From: Enterobacter hormaechei subsp. hoffmannii | Lineage (GTDB): Bacteria > Pseudomonadota > Gammaproteobacteria > Enterobacterales > Enterobacteriaceae | NCBI RefSeq assembly: GCF_001729745.1 | Contig: NZ_CP017186.1 | Location: 496,001 to 560,000, forward strand | DNA length: 64,000 bases | Reading direction: 5' to 3' | Part shown: piece by piece, positions 1 through 9,845 of the stretch | Layout of the letters: every line of letters starts with the position of its first letter | How positions within the stretch are numbered: the first letter of the stretch is position 1 | Notes under the pieces: model-generated | Told to the model about the DNA's origin: nothing | The model's database searches: none | Seen by the model: the letters and a program-made list of their open reading frames with translations, nothing else | Program-made: the position numbers and the translations under genes

Positions 1-232
1 CGGGCACTTTACCGTAACGGCGGAGGGCACGCTGACGCATCAGGACGATGTCTGGACGCGGGGTGACTATCCGCTCACCCTGACGCTTGATAAGCAGGGC
101 CGCTGGCTGTACGTCATGAACCAGCGCAGCGACAACATTACCCGTTTCCGCGTGGCGCCGGACGGCAAGCTGAGCGCCGAGTCAGACTATACCCCGGTCG
201 GCAGCCCATCCCAGATGGTCATTTCACCCTGA
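1..232 (+). CDS. Lactonase-family beta-propeller protein, C-terminal fragment
   Basis: The first 231 bases are open in one frame and end in TGA at 230-232; the start lies outside the window. The last ~76 residues contain propeller-like repeats such as PLTLTLDKQGRWLYVMNQ and NITRFRVAPDGKL, typical of the seven-bladed 6-phosphogluconolactonase (YbhE/Pgl-like) lactonase family. Those enzymes hydrolyse sugar lactones, but the substrate cannot be judged from this end. The next gene begins 19 bases later on the same strand, so the two may be cotranscribed. Confidence 0.75.
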   Translation, partial: GHFTVTAEGTLTHQDDVWTRGDYPLTLTLDKQGRWLYVMNQRSDNITRFRVAPDGKLSAESDYTPVGSPSQMVISP

Positions 233-251
233 GCAGTAAGAGGACAACGAC

Positions 252-2162
252 GTGCGATTTCCGAACCAACGTTTAGCGCAACTTTTCGATCTGTTGCAAA
301 ACGAGACGCTGCCGCAGGACGAGCTGGCGCAGCGGCTGTCGGTCTCCACGCGAACCGTCCGGGCGGATATCACCGCCCTGAACGCGCTGCTGGCCAGCCA
401 CGGTGCGCAGTTCATTTTGAGCCGGGGCAACGGCTATCAGCTCAAAATCAATGATGTGGTGCGCTATCAACAATTGCAGTCGTCCCACCCGCGCGCGCTG
501 CGTATTCCGCGAACCGGACCGGAGCGTGTGCACTATCTGGTGGTGCGTTTTCTGACGTCAGCCTTTTCCATCAAGCTGGAGGATCTGGCCGATGAGTGGT
601 TCGTCAGCCGGGCCACATTGCAGAGCGACATGGTGGAAGTGCGCGAGTGGTTTCACCGTTACAACCTGACGCTGGAAACCCGCCCGCGCCACGGCATGAA
701 GCTGTTTGGCAGCGAGATGGCGATCCGCGCCTGCCTGACCGACCTCCTGTGGGAGCTGGCGCAGCAGGATAGCCTTAACCCGCTGGTGACCGACGTGGCG
801 CTCAACGCGGGCGTGGCGGAAAAGATGGTCCCTGTCCTGCACGACGCGCTGACGCGCCATCACATTCGCCTGACCGATGAAGGCGAGCTGTTCCTGCGCC
901 TGTACTGCGCGGTGTCGGTGCGGCGCATCAGCGAGGGGTATCCGCTGCCGGAATTCCACGCTGAAGACGTGGAAGAGAACGTACGCGAGGCGGCGAAAGA
1001 TATTGCGGTGGCTATCCAGGAGCTGGCGGGCAAGGCGCTTTCACCATCGGAAGAGAGCTGGCTGTGCGTGCACATTGCGGCGCGGCAGATCCAGGAGATC
1101 GCTCCCAGCGCCATTAATGCTGACGACGACGAAGCCCTGGTCAACTATATCCTGCGCTACATCAACACCCACTATAACTACAACCTGTTGAGCGACGAGC
1201 AACTGCATGCAGATCTGCTCACGCACATCAAAACCATGATTACCCGCGTGCGGTATCAAATCATGATCCCCAATCCGCTGCTGGATAACATCAAGCAGCA
1301 CTACCCGATGGCGTGGGATATGACCCTCGCGGCGGTGTCGAGCTGGGGCAAATACACGCCGTATGTGATCAGCGAAAACGAAATTGGTTTTCTGGTGCTG
1401 CATATCGGTGTCGGTCTGGAGCGCCACTACAACATCGGCTACCAGCGTCAGCCGCGCGTGCTGCTGGTATGTGACGCCGGTAACGCGATGGTGCGCATGA
1501 TCGAGGCGGTGCTTCAGCGCAAATACCCGCAGATTGAGGTGACGCGCACGCTCACCCTGCGCGAGTACGAACTTGCCGATGCCATCGGCGAAGACTTCGT
1601 GATCTCCACCGCTCGCGTGAGCGAAAAATCCAAACCGGTGGTGATAATCGCCCCGTTCCCGACCGATTATCAGTTAGAGCAGATCGGCAAGCTGGTGCTG
1701 GTGGACCGTACCCGCCCGTGGATGCTGGAGAAATACTTCGACGCGGCCCATTTCCGCATTCTCGACAAGCCTGTCGACCAGCAAACGCTGTTCCGCGAAC
1801 TGTGTGGGCAGCTTGAAAGCGAAGGCTTTGTCGGCGCGGAATTTCTGGAATCGGTTATCGAGCGTGAAGCTATCGTCAGCACTATGCTCGGCGACGGCAT
1901 CGCGCTGCCGCACTCCCTCGGCCTGCTGGCGCAAAAAACGGTGGTCTACACCGTGCTGGCGCCGCAGGGCATTCAGTGGGGAGATGAAACTGCCCATGTC
2001 ATTTTTCTGCTCGCCATCAGCAAAAGCGAGTACGAAGAGGCAATGGCGATTTACGATATTTTTGTCACTTTCCTGCGTGAACGCGCGATGGCGCGCCTGT
2101 GCCAGTGCGAGGATTTTGCGGCGTTTAAGGCTGAGGCAATGGAGAGTGTGAGTCGGTTTTGA
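252..2162 (+). CDS. BglG-family PRD/PTS-domain transcriptional regulator
   Basis: A 636-residue regulator starting at GTG 252, preceded by a purine-rich ribosome site (AAGAGG) about 10 bases upstream. An N-terminal DNA-binding helix-turn-helix (about residues 5-60, LAQRLSVSTRTVRADI) marks it as a DNA-binding PRD regulator rather than an RNA-binding antiterminator. Two PRD domains follow (about 85-390). Then comes an EIIB-like domain with Cys at about 407 (LLVCDAGNAM) and a C-terminal EIIA-like domain with His at about 554 (GIALPHSLG). PRD regulators are phosphorylated by PTS proteins and switch on a sugar operon. No PTS permease lies beside it here, and the preceding lactonase is the only same-strand neighbour. 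The target is unknown. Confidence 0.85.
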   Translation: MRFPNQRLAQLFDLLQNETLPQDELAQRLSVSTRTVRADITALNALLASHGAQFILSRGNGYQLKINDVVRYQQLQSSHPRALRIPRTGPERVHYLVVRFLTSAFSIKLEDLADEWFVSRATLQSDMVEVREWFHRYNLTLETRPRHGMKLFGSEMAIRACLTDLLWELAQQDSLNPLVTDVALNAGVAEKMVPVLHDALTRHHIRLTDEGELFLRLYCAVSVRRISEGYPLPEFHAEDVEENVREAAKDIAVAIQELAGKALSPSEESWLCVHIAARQIQEIAPSAINADDDEALVNYILRYINTHYNYNLLSDEQLHADLLTHIKTMITRVRYQIMIPNPLLDNIKQHYPMAWDMTLAAVSSWGKYTPYVISENEIGFLVLHIGVGLERHYNIGYQRQPRVLLVCDAGNAMVRMIEAVLQRKYPQIEVTRTLTLREYELADAIGEDFVISTARVSEKSKPVVIIAPFPTDYQLEQIGKLVLVDRTRPWMLEKYFDAAHFRILDKPVDQQTLFRELCGQLESEGFVGAEFLESVIEREAIVSTMLGDGIALPHSLGLLAQKTVVYTVLAPQGIQWGDETAHVIFLLAISKSEYEEAMAIYDIFVTFLRERAMARLCQCEDFAAFKAEAMESVSRF

Positions 2163-2194
2163 CGTTCAGGCGGAAAGAGGATATCCGCCTTCAT

Positions 2195-2659
2195 TCAACG
2201 CAGATGATGCACAACCTGGTTGCTGCTGCCGCGCCAGATAAGCATAGGATCTTTAAGATCCTGCACGAACTTGCCGTCGACCAGGACGTTAATCAGATCC
2301 ACCACTTCCTTCTGCTGCGCATTCAGTTCATCCAGCTTGTAACCCGTCCAGACCCAGATGTCTTTTCCCGCGCACTCGCGGCGGATGCGTTTTACCAGCT
2401 TCAGGATCGCCGGCACGTTTTGCGGATGGAGCGGGTCGCCGCCGGAGAGCGAGATCCCCTGGCGTTTAATGCGCGTGTCGTTCAGGTCGTTGATGATGCG
2501 GTCTTCCATCTCAGCGGTAAACGGCATACCCGAGTTCAGGCGCCAGGTGCTTTTGTTATAGCAGCCGGGGCACTCGTGAACGCAGCCTGATACAAAGAGG
2601 GTGCAGCGGGTGCCGGGGCCGTTGACGATGTCGACGGGGTAGTACTGGTGATAGTTCAT
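2195..2659 (-). CDS. nrdG: Anaerobic ribonucleotide reductase activating protein
   Basis: 154 residues, the usual length. This radical-SAM enzyme makes the glycyl radical on NrdD. The CxxxCxxC cluster motif is visible as CVHECPGC near residues 26-33, and the downstream SGGDPLHPQN segment is typical of the SAM-binding fold. It lies downstream of nrdD on the same strand, separated by about 100 bases that carry a REP-type palindrome, so transcription probably passes through from nrdD. Orthology with E. coli NrdG is clear from sequence and gene order. Confidence 0.96.
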   Translation of the reverse strand: MNYHQYYPVDIVNGPGTRCTLFVSGCVHECPGCYNKSTWRLNSGMPFTAEMEDRIINDLNDTRIKRQGISLSGGDPLHPQNVPAILKLVKRIRRECAGKDIWVWTGYKLDELNAQQKEVVDLINVLVDGKFVQDLKDPMLIWRGSSNQVVHHLR

Positions 2660-2672
2660 CGCGAATAACCAC

Positions 2673-2748
2673 GCCGGGTGGCGCTGCGCTTACCCGGCCT
2701 ACAAAAGAGAGCGGTCCGTAGGCCCGGTAAGCGCAGCGCCACCGGGCA
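2673..2748. repeat. REP/BIME palindromic element between nrdD and nrdG
   Basis: Two inverted copies of the enterobacterial REP core (GCCGGGTGGCGCTGCGCTTA and its reverse complement form GTAAGCGCAGCGCCACCGGGC) flank a short spacer. Such units occupy intergenic space between cotranscribed genes and can stabilise the upstream mRNA, here nrdD. Confidence 0.85.
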
Positions 2749-2764
2749 TTAACGTGGCAGCGGA

Positions 2765-4903
<2,139 letters not shown>

Positions 4904-4926
4904 GATCACTCCATTTTAAAAACAGG

Positions 4927-5012
4927 TTATCCACAGAGGTGGAGAAGTATTCACCGGGCGTATTCCTCGCCGAGGCAAAGACTTCCCGCGTGCCCAGCTC
5001 GTGTTATCCACA
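4927..5012 (+). promoter_or_regulatory. Two perfect DnaA boxes upstream of nrdD
   Basis: TTATCCACA occurs exactly at 4927-4935 and again at 5004-5012, both on the + strand, 77 bases apart, inside the nrdD leader (nrdD is on the minus strand and starts at 4903). This is the strongest E. coli-type DnaA consensus. DnaA is known to regulate the aerobic nrdAB operon; a role at nrdD is inference. Confidence 0.6.
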
Positions 5013-5104
5013 ATTCCGGCCAGCGTTCGCGCCGTCTTGTTGTTGGAATAGTAGACGATAAATACAAGATGTTGGGTCGGCGTGCATTTTAAGTGCTACA
5101 TATA

Positions 5105-5118
5105 GTGATTTGCATCAA
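5105..5118 (-). promoter_or_regulatory. FNR-like site in the nrdD promoter region
   Basis: GTGATTTGCATCAA at 5105-5118 matches the FNR consensus TTGATnnnnATCAA with one mismatch. It lies about 200 bases upstream of nrdD, whose orthologues are induced by FNR without oxygen. The adjacent near-palindrome around 5094-5108 also resembles an NrdR box, with less certainty. The rest of 5119-5245 is AT-rich and shows nothing else I recognise. Confidence 0.5.
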
Positions 5119-5245
5119 ACATGTTTGCGATTTTTTTGATGCAGGACAAAGTAAAAAGACGAGAGTACAAACGGCGGGCGCTGAGGCAATTGTAAAGACG
5201 CGAAGGAAAAATCTGATTAATTATTCAACAAAAACAGTAAAGTAA

Positions 5246-5269
5246 GCCGGACACGGCATCGTGCCCGGC
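5246..5269. repeat. Short REP-like hairpin downstream of treC
   Basis: GCCGG-ACACGGCATCGTG-CCCGGC forms a compact GC-rich palindrome directly after the treC stop. It resembles half of a REP unit and may protect or end the treBC transcript. No T-run follows on the treC strand. Confidence 0.5.
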
Positions 5270-5276
5270 GGAGGAA

Positions 5277-6920
5277 TTACTGCTTTAACCACCACACGGC
5301 TTCAAACGGACGAAGCATTGAGGTTTGAGGGCCGGGGTAGTTGCTTATCACCACCTGCGACTCGCCGCTGAGAGCGTCCGCTTGCCATTCCTGAGGCAAA
5401 TGGCTCAGGTTCGCCACCACCATCAGCGTTTGCCCCTGCCACTGACGGCGATAGCACCACAGGGAAGGGTGGTCAGGCAGGAGATCCTCATAATCCCCCC
5501 ACGTCAGCACCGGCAGGGTTTTGCGCAGGCGAATCAGCGACTGATAGGTGTAAAACACCGAGTCGGGGTCGTCCAGCGCCGCGCGGGCGTTCACGGTTTC
5601 GTAGTTGTCGCAGACACCAATCCACGGTTCGCCCCCGGTAAAGCCCGCATTGTGCGAGGCGTCCCACTGCATCGGCGTGCGCCCATTATCACGTGACTTA
5701 CTCGCCAGAATCGCCAGCAGTTCATCCGTATCGCGGCCGTTCGCCCGCTGTTCGGCGAACATGTTCAGGCTTTCTACGTCGCGGTAGTCGGTGATACGGC
5801 TGAAATGCGGGTTGGTCATGCCCAGCTCTTCACCCTGATAAATATACGGCGTGCCCTGCATCCCGTGCAGCACCATACCGAGCATTTTCGCCGCCGCCAC
5901 GCGGTGTTCCCCTTCGTCACCAAAGCGTGACACGATGCGCGGTTGGTCATGGTTACACCAGAACAGCGCGTTCCAGGCTTTGTTGTGCATCCCCTGCTGC
6001 CAGTGGCGGAAAAGGGTTTTCAGCGCCACGAAGTCCGGCTTCGCAAGCGTCCACTTTTCGCCGCCGGGGTAATCCACCTTAAGATGATGGAAGTTAAAGG
6101 TCATCGACAGCTCGCGCCCGTCGAGCGACGCATACTGCTGACAGTTCTCCAGCGAGGTGGAGGACATCTCGCCCACCGTCATCAGGTTGCGCGGCGTAAA
6201 GACATCCCGGCTCATCTCCTGGAGATATTCGTGGATGCGCGGCCCGTCAGTGTAGAAACGTCGGCCATCCCCGATGGTGTCGTCCGGGAAATCCTGATCT
6301 TTTGAAATCAGGTTAATGACGTCCAGACGCAAGCCGTCCACGCCGCGATCGGCCCAGAACTCGCACACTTTTTTCAGCTCGGCGCGCACCGCCGGGTTTT
6401 CCCAGTTGAGATCCGCCTGCTCCGGCGCGAACAGGTGCAGATAATACTGCTCGCTTTCGGCATGCCAGCGCCAGGCGTTGCCGCCAAACTTGGAGCGCCA
6501 GTTGTTGGGAAGCGCGTCCGGCGTACCGTCGCGCCAGATATAGAACTCACGGTACGGACTCGCTTTATCCAGCGACTCACGGAACCAGGCGTGCTGCGTG
6601 GACGTGTGGTTAAAGACCATATCCAGCACAATGCGGATGCCACGTTCATGCGCCTGGGCAACCAGCTCGTCAAAGTCGTCCAGCGTGCCGTAGGTCGGGT
6701 CAATGGCAGTGTAGTTCGCCACGTCATATCCGTTATCCACCTGCGGGGAGATATAAAACGGCGTCAGCCAGATGGCGTCAATGCCAAGGGTTTTCAGGTA
6801 GTCAAGGCGCTGCGTTACGCCACGCAGATCGCCGGTGCCGCTGCCGGTGGTATCCTGAAAACTCTTTGGGTAAATCTGATAGATAACGCCGTTCTGCCAC
6901 CAGTGAGGAAGGGTATTCAT
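5277..6920 (-). CDS. treC: Trehalose-6-phosphate hydrolase
   Basis: 547 residues, a GH13 alpha-glucosidase that splits cytoplasmic trehalose 6-phosphate into glucose and glucose 6-phosphate. The amylase-type regions are visible: VLDMVFNHTS, GLRLDVINL (nucleophile Asp), TVGEMSS (acid/base Glu) and FWCNHDQPR. The start at ATG 6920 (MNTLPHWW) is chosen over a frame extending to 6935 because AGGAACG lies at the right distance upstream and the family begins there. It lies 51 bases after treB on the same strand, forming the treBC operon. Confidence 0.96.
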   Translation of the reverse strand: MNTLPHWWQNGVIYQIYPKSFQDTTGSGTGDLRGVTQRLDYLKTLGIDAIWLTPFYISPQVDNGYDVANYTAIDPTYGTLDDFDELVAQAHERGIRIVLDMVFNHTSTQHAWFRESLDKASPYREFYIWRDGTPDALPNNWRSKFGGNAWRWHAESEQYYLHLFAPEQADLNWENPAVRAELKKVCEFWADRGVDGLRLDVINLISKDQDFPDDTIGDGRRFYTDGPRIHEYLQEMSRDVFTPRNLMTVGEMSSTSLENCQQYASLDGRELSMTFNFHHLKVDYPGGEKWTLAKPDFVALKTLFRHWQQGMHNKAWNALFWCNHDQPRIVSRFGDEGEHRVAAAKMLGMVLHGMQGTPYIYQGEELGMTNPHFSRITDYRDVESLNMFAEQRANGRDTDELLAILASKSRDNGRTPMQWDASHNAGFTGGEPWIGVCDNYETVNARAALDDPDSVFYTYQSLIRLRKTLPVLTWGDYEDLLPDHPSLWCYRRQWQGQTLMVVANLSHLPQEWQADALSGESQVVISNYPGPQTSMLRPFEAVWWLKQ

Positions 6921-6971
6921 AGTACGTTCCTGCAAATGCGAAGGGGCGCAACTGCGCCCCGAAAAAGGGAA

Positions 6972-8393
6972 TTAAACAATCTGCAACGTGCCCTGACGGA
7001 ACTTACGCTGGTAAACCACGGTAGTCAGCGCCATTGGGATGATAATCGCCACCGCCATCGCCAGCGCAAATACCTGCCAGAATGAAGGCTGAATGGAGAG
7101 GATACCCGGCAGGCCGCCGACGCCAATCCCGTTTGCCATTACGCCGTTCAGGCCGCACAGCAAGCCCGCCAGACCGGAGCCGATCATCGCGCAGAGCATC
7201 GGGAAGCGATATTTCAGGTTGATACCGTACATCGCCGGTTCAGTGACGCCGAGGTAGGCGGAGATAGCAGCCGGAACGGAGATCTCACGCTCGTTGTGCT
7301 TACGGCTGACGATGATGATGCCGGTTACCGCCGAGGCCTGCGCAATGTTAGAAAGGGCGATGATCGGCCAGACCGGCGTGCCGCCGAGGCTCTGGATCAT
7401 CTGCATATCGATCGCCAGCGTGGTCTGGTGCACGCCGGTGATCACCAGCGGAGCGTACAGGGAGCCGAACAGTGCGGCGCCAATCGGTGCGAAGCTGCCG
7501 GTCATCAGGTGACGGACCGCGAAGGCCACGCCGTCGCCAATCATGCGGCCAAACGGACCGATAAAGGCATGCGCCAGGAACACCGCCAGGATCAGCGAGC
7601 AGACCGGGACCACCACCAGATAGAGATAGTCCGGCACGATGCGCTTCAGACGCGTCTCAATAAAGCCCAGCGCCAGACCCGCCAGCAATGCCGGGATAAC
7701 CTGCGCCTGGTAGCCCACTTTGGCGATGGTAAACAAGCCGAAGTTCCACACCTCTGGCGTTTGCTGACCAAGTAAGTAAGCGTTCATTAACTGCGGAGAG
7801 ACCAGCGTCACGCCGAGTACGATTCCGAGAATGGGCGTTCCGCCCATCTTGCGCACCGCTGACCAACAGATCCCGACCGGCAGATAGAAGAAGATGGCTT
7901 CGCCAATCAGCCACAGGAAGTCATAGATGCTTTGCAGCGCCGGGTACATCTGCGCCAGGGTTTTGCCGTCGCTCATTGGCACATCGCCGATGACGTTACG
8001 GAAGCCCAGAATTAAGCCCCCGCTGATCAGCGCAGGCAGCAGTGGGAAGAAGATCTCCGCAAAATGGGAAATCAGCTGCTCATGCCATTTCATATTCTGG
8101 CGCGCTGCCTTCTTCGCCTGCTCTTTATCGGCGGAAGAGTGCCCGGTAGTCGCCAGCAGAGCCTGATAGTAATCGCCCACTTCGGTACCAATCACCACCT
8201 GGAACTGCCCGGCGTTGGTGAAGCAGCCTTTAACCATTTTCAACTCTTCAATGGCTTTCGGATTGGCTTTGGCCGGATCGTTCAGCACGAAGCGCAGGCG
8301 GGTAATGCAATGGCTGACGGTGGCGATGTTCTCGCGTCCGCCGACCAGGACGATCAGCTGATCGATATCGGCTTGTTTGACTTTACTCATCAT
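6972..8393 (-). CDS. treB: PTS trehalose-specific EIIBC permease
   Basis: 473 residues, as in E. coli TreB. The N-terminal EIIB domain carries the phospho-accepting Cys in ATVSHCITRLRF (about residue 29). The membrane EIIC domain occupies roughly residues 105-465 with many hydrophobic helices and the TEPAMYG motif. It imports trehalose while phosphorylating it, and TreC uses the product. The EIIA function is normally supplied in trans by the glucose EIIA. The gene is first in the treBC operon, and a palindromic operator lies just upstream at 8468-8479. Confidence 0.96.
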   Translation of the reverse strand: MMSKVKQADIDQLIVLVGGRENIATVSHCITRLRFVLNDPAKANPKAIEELKMVKGCFTNAGQFQVVIGTEVGDYYQALLATTGHSSADKEQAKKAARQNMKWHEQLISHFAEIFFPLLPALISGGLILGFRNVIGDVPMSDGKTLAQMYPALQSIYDFLWLIGEAIFFYLPVGICWSAVRKMGGTPILGIVLGVTLVSPQLMNAYLLGQQTPEVWNFGLFTIAKVGYQAQVIPALLAGLALGFIETRLKRIVPDYLYLVVVPVCSLILAVFLAHAFIGPFGRMIGDGVAFAVRHLMTGSFAPIGAALFGSLYAPLVITGVHQTTLAIDMQMIQSLGGTPVWPIIALSNIAQASAVTGIIIVSRKHNEREISVPAAISAYLGVTEPAMYGINLKYRFPMLCAMIGSGLAGLLCGLNGVMANGIGVGGLPGILSIQPSFWQVFALAMAVAIIIPMALTTVVYQRKFRQGTLQIV

Positions 8394-8467
8394 GAAACCT
8401 CATGACAGATGGTGAAAGGGGTTATGACCTGTGCGCAAGCCTACTCCTTCAACGTGACGGCGAAAAT

Positions 8468-8479
8468 GGGAACGTTCCC
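8468..8479. promoter_or_regulatory. TreR operator-like palindrome
   Basis: The perfect palindrome GGGAACGTTCCC sits about 75 bases upstream of the treB start and between treB and treR. It has the CG-centred form of LacI-family operators. TreR is the adjacent LacI-family repressor, so this is its most likely binding site. Confidence 0.7.
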
Positions 8480-8517
8480 GAAATCGGGCGAAGATCACAA
8501 TAATCCATTCAAAAAAA

Positions 8518-9465
8518 TTATGAGAGGCGGGCTGGAATGACGATCTGACGGGGCTCGGTACGCCCGGTAATTTGCTCGATCAGCTGCGCGGCAGCCTGCC
8601 GGCCAGACTCGGCATAACCCGGGTCAACGCTGATAATCTCCGGGTGTAAGAACTTCATCAGCGGCGTGCTTCCCACGCTCGCTAACTGCAGCTCCCCGAT
8701 GCGTTGTTCCTGTAAATATTTGCTCGCACCCAATGCAAGGGTATCCGTGGCGCACACCAGGGCGGTGGTTTGTGCAGTCAGCACGCTGGCGACCTGCTCA
8801 TATCCCTGTTTCATACCCAGTCCAGGCAGCGCGGCCACGGCGGGGAGATTGTTTTTTTTACAAAACGCCAGGTACGCTTCATGGCGACGCTTGCCGGTGG
8901 TGATGTCGGCATGCGGCACGCCGAGATAGCTGATATGCCGATGGCCCTGCTCATACAGGCGCTGCATCAGGATCACGATTGCCCCTTCGTCATCGTAACA
9001 GACAGAGGCAAACCCGCTGGCGTCGCGCGCCAGCAGCACCAGAGACGGCTGCCAGGGTTTAAGCATGTCCTCTTTAAGACCGGTAAACCCGAACAGCACT
9101 ACGCCATCAATGTTGCGGCGCTGAAGCATACCGAGATGCTCCTCCACCATTTGTGCCGAGAACTTACTCTCCATCATGATCGGATCGTAGCCCTGCTCGT
9201 AGAACGCGGGCAGCATCGTCTGTACGGCGAGGTTTTCGGAGAGGGAATCCAGACGCGAGACAATAATGGCGACCACTTTATCGCTCTGCCCGCGCATGGC
9301 GCGCGCGGAGCGGGAAGGGGAAAAACCGTGCTGATTCATCACCGCCTCGACGCGCTCGCGTGTGCGCTCGCTGACACCGCTTTCGTTGTTAAGCACGCGT
9401 GAGACGGTCGATTTCCCCACGCCGCTTAAACGCGCGATGTCTTTAATCGTAAGGCGGTTCTGCAT
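8518..9465 (-). CDS. treR: Trehalose operon repressor, LacI family
   Basis: 315 residues. The N-terminal helix-turn-helix and hinge (TIKDIARLSGVGKSTVSRVL) are followed by a periplasmic-binding-protein-like effector domain. TreR represses treBC and is released by trehalose 6-phosphate. It lies upstream of treB on the same strand with a separate intergenic region of about 124 bases containing the operator palindrome. Length and order match E. coli. Confidence 0.95.
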   Translation of the reverse strand: MQNRLTIKDIARLSGVGKSTVSRVLNNESGVSERTRERVEAVMNQHGFSPSRSARAMRGQSDKVVAIIVSRLDSLSENLAVQTMLPAFYEQGYDPIMMESKFSAQMVEEHLGMLQRRNIDGVVLFGFTGLKEDMLKPWQPSLVLLARDASGFASVCYDDEGAIVILMQRLYEQGHRHISYLGVPHADITTGKRRHEAYLAFCKKNNLPAVAALPGLGMKQGYEQVASVLTAQTTALVCATDTLALGASKYLQEQRIGELQLASVGSTPLMKFLHPEIISVDPGYAESGRQAAAQLIEQITGRTEPRQIVIPARLS

Positions 9466-9542
9466 GCTGTATTCCCTGTAACAACGATAAAATAATCAGT
9501 TGAGCCTAATGCTATCCTGCGAATTCGCTATGGGCAAAGTCT

Positions 9543-9577
9543 GGTTTACGTGCGGTTTATTTACGAGGGGGTATCAT
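9543..9577 (+). promoter_or_regulatory. PhoP box and -10 element of mgtA
   Basis: A direct repeat GGTTTA-N5-GGTTTA lies at 9543-9548 and 9554-9559, exactly the PhoP box form. A -10-like TATCAT lies at 9572-9577, 12 bases further on, the spacing used at PhoP-activated promoters where the box replaces the -35. It should drive the mgtL-mgtA transcript when Mg2+ is low. Confidence 0.85.
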
Positions 9578-9599
9578 ACCGCCCGAATAGTCACAAAAG

Positions 9600-9845
9600 G
9601 TATGGTTAAATCCTTATACTGCGCGACGACATCCCATTTTTAACTTACCGGAGGCCACATGGATCCCGATCCCACACCTCTCCTGACCAGGAGAAAACCT
9701 TCTTTCCGGTAAGCCAGCCTTTTGCTGTCTCACCGGCGTGAGGCAGCAACGTTCATACGTTCCTGCTTGATAAATTAAGTGCCTGACAGGTACGGCTCTG
9801 CCACGCCTGCGGGAAAACTGCGTCCGCCTTTGCGGATGCGGGGGA
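9600..9845 (+). promoter_or_regulatory. mgtA 5' leader (Mg2+-responsive leader RNA)
   Basis: The roughly 250-base untranslated region between the PhoP promoter and mgtA contains the mgtL ORF and several inverted repeats. In E. coli and Salmonella this leader adopts alternative stem-loops sensing Mg2+ and mgtL translation. The exact helices here were not folded. Confidence 0.65.
9659..9712 (+). CDS. mgtL: mgtA leader peptide MgtL
   Basis: A 17-codon ORF starting after GGAGG: MDPDPTPLLTRRKPSFR. It has the proline- and acidic-rich start of E. coli MgtL (MEPDPTPLP...). In E. coli, ribosome stalling or destabilisation on this nascent peptide at low Mg2+ or low proline alters the leader RNA and raises mgtA expression. 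It lies about 82 bases after the -10 box and 133 before mgtA. Confidence 0.85.
   Translation: MDPDPTPLLTRRKPSFR

Noticed and set aside
5062..5108. Pair of NrdR boxes before nrdD
   Set aside because: One near-palindrome (around 5094-5108) fits loosely, but the partner at the expected 31-32 base spacing is poor.
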